This document shows, in pieces, positions 1 through 6,600 of a DNA stretch of 8,588 bases (positions are counted from its first letter, which is position 1; the number at the start of each line of letters is the position of its first letter). The DNA comes from Bifidobacteriaceae bacterium (GTDB taxonomy: Bacteria > Actinomycetota > Actinomycetes > Actinomycetales > WQXJ01). The position numbers and the translations under genes were made by a program. The notes beneath the pieces are model-generated. The model was not told the DNA's origin. It worked only from the letters and a program-made list of their open reading frames with translations, and did not search any database. The stretch is taken from NCBI GenBank assembly GCA_031261885.1, contig JAISIU010000106.1:1-8588 (forward strand). The letters run 5' to 3'.

Positions 1-1320
1 AACTACTACCGCTCGCTCGGACTCCAGGTGACCACCGACTACATGGACGGCGTGCACTGCTGGGACGTGTGGCGGCACCTGGCCGACTACTTCATCCGCA
101 ACATCGCGTTCAAGCCGCAGGCGGCCCCGAACCCGAACCCGCTGGACCTCGGCCCGGCCGTCACGTACACGGGCCAGGCCCCGACGGGCTACTCGGTGAC
201 GTTCCGCTTCCAGGCGCCGGCCGGCGCGGACTCCGTGTCGATCTCCGGCGACTGGGGCTTCTCGACCCCTGACGCCAACGGCAAGTTCACCTCCACCCAC
301 ACGGGCGCGAGCTGGGCCCCGGGCGACGCCTACAACTTCGGCGTCTCCAACCCGATGACCCAGGGCTCCGACGGCGTCTGGTCCTGGACCACGCCGCTGC
401 CGGCCGGGACGTTCAACTATTCGTTCACGTACTCGTGCTCCGACGGCTCCTGCGCCACGACGTCCACGCCTGACCCGCAGAACCTGCCGTGGAGCAACAC
501 CGCGGCCGAGATCGCGGCCGGCGCGGGCCAGCAGGCCAACAGCCAGATCTACGTGCCCGAATCCTCCGCCTTCCCGACCTACGACGCCGCCTACCAGGCG
601 CCGCTGCCGGCGGCCGAGGCCGGCACCCTCCAAACGTTCGCCTACTACTCGAAGAACGACCAGGCCACGCGCTACGCGACGGTCTGGCTGCCTCCGGACT
701 ACGACGGCACGCGCGCCGAGGGCTACCCGACGCTGTACATCTCGCACGGCGGCGGCGGCGACGACACGGACTGGGCCACGCAGGGCGTCGCCCAGAACAT
801 CGTCGAGAACGAGATCCAGGCCGGCAACGCCAGCGACATGGTCATCGTCATGCCGAACATTAACATGGCCAACGGCGGCTCCGGCGCCGTCGGCGAGGAG
901 CTCGGCGGCAGCCTGATCCCGGCCATCGAGTCCCACTTCAACGTCTCCCCGTCGAAGGACGAGCGGGCGTTCGCGGGCCTGTCGATGGGCGCCATGGCCG
1001 GCACCACGCTGATCCAGGGCTACACCGACCTGTTCGGCTACTACGGGCTGTGGTCCGGCGCCTCCGTGCCGACCGGCCTTTCGGCCGCGCAGCTCCAGGC
1101 GCTGAAGGGCGTCAAGGGCCTGATGATCGGCGCCGGCAACCAGGATCCGCTCGGCACGATCCAGAAGGACGCCGCGCCGGCCGCGCAGGCCTACGCGGAC
1201 GACGGCGTTCCGACCGTCCTGCACATGGTGAACGGCGTGCACTGCTGGGACGTCTGGCGCCAGATGGCCGACTACTTCGTCAAGTACGTCGCCTTCCGGC
1301 CCGGCGGCCCGACGAACGGC
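1..1320 (+). repeat. Internal duplication of the esterase module, about 395-residue period
   Basis: The segment around the catalytic His occurs twice in the same frame, at 49-96 and 1234-1281, exactly 1185 bases (395 codons) apart. A 20-base stretch, 49-68, is identical to 1234-1253. Both copies read GVHCWDVWR, then ADYF, then a variant of IAF or VAF. The period equals one Esterase-N-like domain plus one esterase domain, so the whole gene probably carries at least two such units. Only the tail of the first is in this window. Confidence 0.85.
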
Positions 1321-1929
1321 ACCGTGACGCCGACGCCATCGACGGACCCGACCACCGACCCGACCACGCCGGCGACGGACCCGACCACGGATCCCGCGCC
1401 GACCGGTCAGATCGCGGCGTTCGCGGGCACGAAGGCGTTCAAGGGCAAGGCGGCCACCGGCTACACGCTGACGGCCCCGGCCGTCACCGCGCAGCCCGGT
1501 GTCGCGCTGTCCTACCGCTGGTACGTGGGCGGCACGTTCGTCTCGGGCGTCGCCACCTCGACGTACAAGGTGCGCACGTCCGATGTCGGCGAGCGCGTCC
1601 GCGTGAGGATCGTCGCGTCCGATGACGCCACCTCCGTGACGCTGGTCTCGAACCAGACCGCGAAGGTCGCGAAGACGGCCAAGCCGACCATCAAGGGCAC
1701 GGCCAAGGCCGGCGCCACGTTGACGGCCGTGCCCGGCAGCTGGACCGACGGGACCACGTTCACGTACAAGTGGACCGTGGGCGGCGCCGTCGTCCAGACC
1801 GGTACCGGCGCGTCCTACCAGGTGGCCGCGGCCGACGCCGGGCAGTCCGTGAAGGTGACCGTGACCGGCAAGCTGGCCGGCTACGCCACCGTGGCGCGGG
1901 CGTCCGCGGCCAAGGCGATCAAGGGCTGA
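1..1929 (+). CDS. Secreted multidomain esterase with tandem CE1-like domains and C-terminal Ig-like domains (5'-partial)
   Basis: The frame is open from base 1, so the gene enters from the left; GTG 28 and ATG 43 lie inside a domain and are not starts. In window residues, 1-39 are the tail of a first alpha/beta-hydrolase domain with its His at residue 19 in HCWDVW. Residues about 54-165 form an Esterase-N/CBM48-like beta domain. Residues about 205-433 form a complete CE1/esterase-D-type domain with the oxyanion motif HGGGG (His249), nucleophile elbow GLSMG (Ser328), a candidate acid Asp382 in NQDP, and His414, again in HCWDVW. A DPTT-rich linker (443-468) leads to two Ig-like domains (about 470-558 and 560-642). 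There is no LPXTG or membrane anchor. CE1 relatives act on feruloyl or acetyl esters of xylan and on other carboxylic esters, so the substrate is open. Secretion is inferred from the architecture, because the signal peptide would lie outside the window. Two hairpins follow the stop codon. Confidence 0.88.
   Translation, partial: NYYRSLGLQVTTDYMDGVHCWDVWRHLADYFIRNIAFKPQAAPNPNPLDLGPAVTYTGQAPTGYSVTFRFQAPAGADSVSISGDWGFSTPDANGKFTSTHTGASWAPGDAYNFGVSNPMTQGSDGVWSWTTPLPAGTFNYSFTYSCSDGSCATTSTPDPQNLPWSNTAAEIAAGAGQQANSQIYVPESSAFPTYDAAYQAPLPAAEAGTLQTFAYYSKNDQATRYATVWLPPDYDGTRAEGYPTLYISHGGGGDDTDWATQGVAQNIVENEIQAGNASDMVIVMPNINMANGGSGAVGEELGGSLIPAIESHFNVSPSKDERAFAGLSMGAMAGTTLIQGYTDLFGYYGLWSGASVPTGLSAAQLQALKGVKGLMIGAGNQDPLGTIQKDAAPAAQAYADDGVPTVLHMVNGVHCWDVWRQMADYFVKYVAFRPGGPTNGTVTPTPSTDPTTDPTTPATDPTTDPAPTGQIAAFAGTKAFKGKAATGYTLTAPAVTAQPGVALSYRWYVGGTFVSGVATSTYKVRTSDVGERVRVRIVASDDATSVTLVSNQTAKVAKTAKPTIKGTAKAGATLTAVPGSWTDGTTFTYKWTVGGAVVQTGTGASYQVAAADAGQSVKVTVTGKLAGYATVARASAAKAIKG
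1327..1404 (+). repeat. Pro/Thr/Asp-rich linker with repeated DPTT units
   Basis: This low-complexity coding stretch has three DPTT units, with Asp codons at 1345, 1357 and 1378, plus TP repeats. It separates the second esterase domain from the two Ig-like domains. Linkers of this kind are common in secreted actinobacterial glycan-active enzymes, and slippage in the repeated GACCCGACCAC core could change its length between strains. Confidence 0.8.
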
Positions 1930-1934
1930 GGCCC

Positions 1935-1959
1935 CGGCCGGGACGGATGATCCCGGCTG
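1935..1959 (+). terminator. Hairpin just after the esterase stop codon
   Basis: Arms 1935-1943 and 1951-1959 pair over 9 bp, including one G-U pair, around a 7-base loop. The hairpin begins 6 bases after the stop codon. No T-tract follows. It is probably part of the 3' end of the esterase transcript, either a weak terminator or an RNA-stabilising stem. Confidence 0.5.
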
Positions 1960-1976
1960 ATCGGGAACAACCACAT

Positions 1977-2023
1977 GGCGGGGCCGCGGGTCCGGATCTG
2001 GTGTCCGGGCCCGCGGCCCCGCC
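1977..2023 (+). terminator. Strong 20-bp GC-rich hairpin between the esterase gene and hisD
   Basis: Arms 1977-1996 and 2004-2023 pair over 20 bp with a single G-U wobble and a 7-base loop (TCTGGTG). No T-run follows, which is usual for actinobacterial intrinsic-like terminators. It ends 22 bases before the hisD -10 box, so it should separate esterase transcription from hisD. The stem is close to symmetrical and could also act on antisense transcription. Confidence 0.75.
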
Positions 2024-2045
2024 GCGTTCCAGGAAGGCGGCCGGG

Positions 2046-2058
2046 TAGGGTTTACGCG
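2046..2058 (+). promoter_or_regulatory. Leaderless promoter of hisD (-10 TAGGGT)
   Basis: TAGGGT at 2046-2051 fits the actinobacterial TANNNT -10 consensus. It is followed by 6 bases and then the GTG start at 2058, the spacing expected when transcription begins on the first base of the start codon. There is no Shine-Dalgarno sequence upstream of 2058, which agrees with a leaderless mRNA. No convincing -35 box is seen. Confidence 0.65.
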
Positions 2059-3371
2059 TGCTTAAGGTCATTGACTTGCGTGGAAAGCCCGTCGACCCGG
2101 CCCGGGTGGGCGCGCTGCTGCCCCGGGCCCAGGTGGACGTCGCGAAGGCCACGGCCAGCGTTGAGCCGATCCTCAGAGAGGTGAGGGAGCGCGGCGCGGC
2201 CGCGGTCCTGGACCTGGGGGAGAAGTTCGACAATGTGCGCCCGCCGGCGCTGCGCGTGCCGCAGGACGTCATCGACCGCGCGGTTGATGGGCTCGACCGC
2301 GACGTGCGGGCCGGCCTCGAGGAGGCGATCCGCCGCACGCGCCTGGTCCACAAGGCGCAGGTGCCGCTCGGCGGCACGGTGACGGTGGCGCCTGGCGGGA
2401 CCGTGACGCAGCGGTGGATGCCGGTGCGGCGCGTCGGCCTGTACGTGCCCGGGGGCCTCGCGGTCTACCCGTCGAGCGTCGTCATGAACGCGGTCCCGGC
2501 CCAGGCGGCCGGCGTCCAGGAGCTGGCGCTCGCCTCGCCGCCGCAGGCGGCCTTCGGCGGCTGGCCGCACCCGACGATCCTCGCGGCCTGCGGCCTGCTC
2601 GGCGTCACGGAGGTGTACGCGGCCGGCGGAGCGCAGGCGATCGCGCTGTTCGCCTACGGCGCGGCCGGCGATGACGGGGGCGCGGCGTGCGCGCCCGTCG
2701 ACGTCGTGACGGGGCCGGGCAACGTGTACGTGGCCGCGGCCAAGCGGCTCGTGCGGGGACTGGTCGGCATTGACGCCGAGGCGGGCCCGACGGAGATCAT
2801 GGTGCTGGCCGACGCCGGGGCCAACCCCGAGTTCGTCGCCGCCGACCTGGTCTCGCAGGCCGAGCACGACCCGCTGGCCGGTTCCGTGCTGGTGACGACT
2901 TCGCCCGAGCTGGCGGCGGCCGTGGACCGCGCCGTGGCCGCGCGGGCGGCGGCGACGCCGAACGCGGAGCGCGTGCGGCAGGCGCTGACGGGCACGCAAT
3001 CGGGCGTCGTGCTCGTCGACACGGTTCAGGATCTGATCGCGGTGGCGGACGCCTACGGGGCCGAGCACCTCGAGGTGCAGACGGACGACGCCCCGACCGT
3101 CGCCTCGCGCGTCAGGAACGCGGGCGCGATCTTCGTCGGCCCGTACAGCCCCGTGCCGCTCGGCGACTACATCGCGGGCTCCAACCACGTGCTGCCGACG
3201 GGCGGAACGGCGCGGTTCGCCTCCGGCCTCGGCGTGACGGCCTTCCTCAAGAGCATGCAGGTGGTGCACTACTCGAAGGAAGCGCTGGCCGAGGTCGCGC
3301 CGCTCGGCGAGGCGATCGCCCGGGCCGAGGCGCTGCCGGCGCACGCGGAGGCGTTCGAGGCCCGGCTGTAG
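2058..3371 (+). CDS. hisD: Histidinol dehydrogenase
   Basis: This enzyme catalyses the last two steps of histidine synthesis, L-histidinol to L-histidinal to L-histidine, with two NAD+ and a bound zinc, in the cytoplasm. Length (437 residues) and sequence fit the family throughout. The signature is IDAEAGPTE. The zinc ligands expected from the E. coli enzyme are present as Gln267 and His270 (SQAEHDP), Asp370 (LGDY) and His429 near the C-terminus. The catalytic pair Glu336-His337 lies in GAEHLE. GTG 2058 is preferred because MLKVIDLRG matches the usual HisD N-terminus and sits 6 bases after a TAGGGT box. It stands alone here, with no other his gene before 8534. The 3' flank is an accessory GH3 gene rather than the hisC or hisB that often follows in actinobacteria. 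The enzyme appears intact. Confidence 0.98.
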   Translation: MLKVIDLRGKPVDPARVGALLPRAQVDVAKATASVEPILREVRERGAAAVLDLGEKFDNVRPPALRVPQDVIDRAVDGLDRDVRAGLEEAIRRTRLVHKAQVPLGGTVTVAPGGTVTQRWMPVRRVGLYVPGGLAVYPSSVVMNAVPAQAAGVQELALASPPQAAFGGWPHPTILAACGLLGVTEVYAAGGAQAIALFAYGAAGDDGGAACAPVDVVTGPGNVYVAAAKRLVRGLVGIDAEAGPTEIMVLADAGANPEFVAADLVSQAEHDPLAGSVLVTTSPELAAAVDRAVAARAAATPNAERVRQALTGTQSGVVLVDTVQDLIAVADAYGAEHLEVQTDDAPTVASRVRNAGAIFVGPYSPVPLGDYIAGSNHVLPTGGTARFASGLGVTAFLKSMQVVHYSKEALAEVAPLGEAIARAEALPAHAEAFEARL

Positions 3372-3490
3372 CCGGGGGCGGTGGGCGACCCTCGCGGGCG
3401 TCCGGCCGCTGGTAGTTCGTGATGCCTGAGTGGGCAGAGTGACCAGGGTTATTTGGCTCAGCGGTCTAGTGGACGAGTTCACAACATCAA

Positions 3491-3502
3491 GGACCTAAGT
3501 CC
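3491..3502. promoter_or_regulatory. Near-palindromic 12-mer, possible operator
   Basis: GGACCTAAGTCC matches its reverse complement at 10 of 12 positions, with perfect GGAC/GTCC ends. It sits between the candidate -35 and -10 boxes of the GH3 gene, where a repressor could act. The regulator is unknown. Confidence 0.35.
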
Positions 3503-3539
3503 CATACTACGCGGCCTGTCTGCCTGAAAACGTGAAGGT

Positions 3540-3560
3540 GATTCAGCTAATGGCTGAATC
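3540..3560. promoter_or_regulatory. Perfect 8-bp inverted repeat upstream of the GH3 gene
   Basis: GATTCAGC and GCTGAATC flank a 5-base centre (TAATG). It lies 44 bases before the GH3 start codon. It could be an operator overlapping or downstream of the promoter, or a leader RNA hairpin. GATTC recurs at 3569 and 3576. No long T-tract follows (TTGTTCC), so a terminator is less likely. Confidence 0.55.
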
Positions 3561-3604
3561 TTGTTCCTGATTCGCGATTCTCGCAGGAAGAAGAACTACA
3601 TACC

Positions 3605-6600
3605 ATGACACCCCGAACCTCAAAGCTGAGGTCTGGTGCACATCTGCACCGTCGCCTCATCGGATTGGTCAGTGCCGCCGCGCTCGGCGCGGGCGGTCTG
3701 CTCGCCACGGGCCTGCTGCCGGCCGTCGCCGCGCCGGTCGCCAGCCCGACCGCGTCGTCGCCGGCCGTCGCCGCCGACGCCCCCTACACTCCGACCGTCA
3801 ACTGGCTGCTCAGCCAGCTGACCACTGCGGAGAAGGTGCTCATCATCGAGCACTCGAACGACTCGGTGCCGCACGGCGAGGCCGGCTTCCTCGCCTCCGT
3901 GCCCAGGCTCGGCATTCCCGCCATCCGCCACGCGGATGCCATGGGCATCAACACGACCAACGAGACGACGGCCTTCCAGACCCGCCTCGGCATGGCCGCC
4001 TCCTTCGACCGCTCACTCGTCTCCGACATCGGCCAGGAGATCGGCATCGAGGGCGTCGGCTCCGACATCGACCTCTTGTACGGGCCGCAGGTCGACGTCG
4101 ACCGCTACCCGTCCTGGGGCCGCAACCTCACGACCAACGGCGAGGACGCCTTCCTGTCCGGCGAGCTCGCCCAGACCGAGATCAACGGCACGCAGTCCGA
4201 GGGACTGATGAGCCAGATCAAGCACGCCGCCTTCTACAACGGCCAGAACCAGTCGACGCCGTCCTGGGTCTCCAGCCAGGCCGCCCACGAGGTCTACCTC
4301 GAGCCCTACCAGATGGGCATCGAGCAGGGCGGGGTCTCCTCGATCATGTGCTCGTACGCCACGTTCCGGATCGTCGGCGAGCAGGACTCTTCGCAGTACG
4401 CGTGCTCCAACCAGACGCTTGAGACGAAGATCCTGAAGGACGAGTTCGGCCTCTCCGGCTTCATCACGACCGATTACGGCGGCGGCAAGGCCACGAGCGA
4501 TCTCATCGCCGGCACCGACAACGAGTTCGCCAGCTCGAACTTCTCGGCGACGAAGATCACCGCCGCGCTGCAGAACGGCCTCACCTACGACGGCCAGTCC
4601 TACACGGGCGCCCAGGTCGCGACGCAGCTCAACGACGCCGTGGCCCGCATGCTCTACCAGTACGAGCGCTTCGGCCTGCTCGACCTCAGCCAGATGGAGA
4701 CCGCCGGCCTGCCGGCCGCCGACGTCCCGTCCGAGCCGCAGCACGGCGACGTCCAGTCGATCGGCGCCGACAACTCGACGCAGATCACGTTCCACAAGAC
4801 GGCCGAGACCGAGGCCCTGGCGCAGAAGAGCGCCGAGGAATCGATCACGCTGCTGAAGAACACCGGGAGCGTGCTGCCGCTGGCCACGACCTCCAAGCTC
4901 AACGTCGTCGGCCCGACCTCCCAGGCCCTGCCGAGCTCGCCGGGCGGCGAGCGCAGCCGCGGCCTCATGGACACCGTCACCGAGAACCCCGTCACGGCCC
5001 TCCGCGACACGTTCGGCACCGCCAACGTCTCGCTGAACCCCGGCGTCGGCCTCATCGGCACGGCCATCCCGACCGCGAACCTCAACACGAAGGAAGACGG
5101 CACCGGCACCACCGGCCTGACCGTCACCGGCACCGACGGGTCCCAGAACACCGTGGCCCGCACGGTCCAGCGCGTCAACAACCAGTCGTGGGCCTGGATG
5201 ACGAAGGGCGGCAAGTACACGTTCAGCGGCTCGATCAAGGCCGCGACGGCCGGCACCTACCGCGTCTACCTCCAGTACCCGTACGGCTGCAACACCGGTA
5301 ACACCTCCGACTTCAACGGCGGCAACACCGACTCCGGCCGCGGCTGCAACGCGGCCTCGGCCTCCGTCACGATCAACGGCGCGAGCGTCCGGATGTCGAA
5401 CCCCGACTCCCTGCTCCAGCCGAACGACATCGCCGGCGGGCAGACCAACTCCGTCGGCGAGTACACCGGCCAGACCAACGTCGCCGCCGACCTCACGCTG
5501 AACGCCGGGTTCAACCCGATCTCGATCACCTACTCGCCGGCCACCACGATGTCCGTCGCGCCGACGCTGAAGCTCTCGTGGGCCAACACCACGACCGAGC
5601 TGAACAACGCCGTCACGGCCGCCGCCGTGCCCGGCACCACCTCCGTCGTCTTCATGGACGACTCGGGCGGCCAGACCTACACGGACGGCCAGACGGCCGT
5701 CAACGGCTCGGCCCAGATGGAATACATGCCCGACGACCAGGTGAACCTGCTCGAGCAGGTCGCCGCCTCCGCGCACGCGGCCGGCAACAAGGTCGTCGTC
5801 GTGACGTTCTCCGGCGGCGCCTTCGGCATGCCGTGGGCCAGTGACGCGGACGCCATCGTCCAGACCTGGTACCCGGGCGAGATGGGCTCCCCGGCCATCG
5901 CGAACGTCCTCTCCGGCGCCGTCGATCCGTCCGGCAGGCTCTCGATCACGTTCCCGGTTGACAACAACCACTCGGCCTTCACCGACAGCCCCAAGGAGAC
6001 GAACTCCACGGCCACGTCCGACGGCACGAACGCCATCGTCTGGTCCGACGGCGTCGACGTCGGCTACCGCTGGTACTCGGATCCGTCCGTCAACGTCAAC
6101 GGCTATGAGCCGGCCTACTGGTTCGGCTACGGCGAGTCCTACACGTCGTTCGCGTACTCCGACCTCGCGGCGACCGAGTCGTCCGACGGCGGCCTCGACG
6201 TCACGTTCACGGTGAAGAACACCGGTGACGTGGCCGGCGCCGCGGTGCCGCAGATCTACCTCGGCCCGTCGCCGGACCTCCAGGCGCCCGTCGACGACGC
6301 CGACGGCCTCGTCGCGGCCGGCTACCAGCAGTCCAAGGAGAAGCTCGTCCAGTTCGACCGCGTCGAGCTGGCCGCCGGCGCCTCCAAGACCGAGACACTG
6401 CACGTCGACGCGCAGCAGGTCTCCGCTTGGGACACCGCCTCCCAGAGCTGGGTGCTCGGCACCGGCGTGAGGTCCCTGTGGCTCGGCACGTCCTCGAACC
6501 CGGCCGATGTGGCCCAGTCCGTGGCCGTGAAGGTCAGCCCGCTCGACCGTTCGATCAAGGACGTGCTGCAGGCCGTCGTCGCCGCTGATTCCGTCTACCA

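Larger units (their letters stand above)
3372..3604 (+). promoter_or_regulatory. Regulatory region upstream of the GH3 gene
   Basis: This 233-base gap is visibly richer in A/T after about 3440 than its surroundings. A possible -35, TTCACA (3478-3483), lies 19 bases before a possible -10, CATACT (3503-3508), with the near-palindrome GGACCTAAGTCC (3491-3502) in the spacer. A second option is CTGAAA (3524-3529) with GCTAAT (3546-3551). AGGAAG (3585-3590) and the following GAAGAAG are the only ribosome-binding candidates, 11-14 bases before ATG 3605, which is rather long spacing. No strong hisD terminator hairpin is seen in 3372-3440. Promoter placement is tentative. Confidence 0.45.

Noticed and set aside
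28..1929. GTG at 28 (or ATG at 43) as the start of the esterase gene
   Set aside because: The frame is open to base 1, and residues before GTG 28 continue the hydrolase domain whose His lies at base 55. The gene is cut by the window edge.
2052..3482. Open frame of 476 codons on the minus strand opposite hisD
   Set aside because: It is an Arg/His-rich shadow of the conserved hisD frame, with no domain and no ribosome-binding site.
3448..3510. tRNA-like D-arm string (GGCTCAGCGGTCTAGTGGA) in the hisD-GH3 gap
   Set aside because: No matching acceptor stem, anticodon arm or T-loop (GTTCGA-type) follows at the right distances, so it is not a tRNA and there is no basis for calling a tRNA remnant.
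3540..3560. Intrinsic terminator of hisD
   Set aside because: The stem is AT-balanced and only 8 bp, it lies 169 bases after the hisD stop, no T-run follows, and it sits close to the GH3 start. A regulatory role is more likely.
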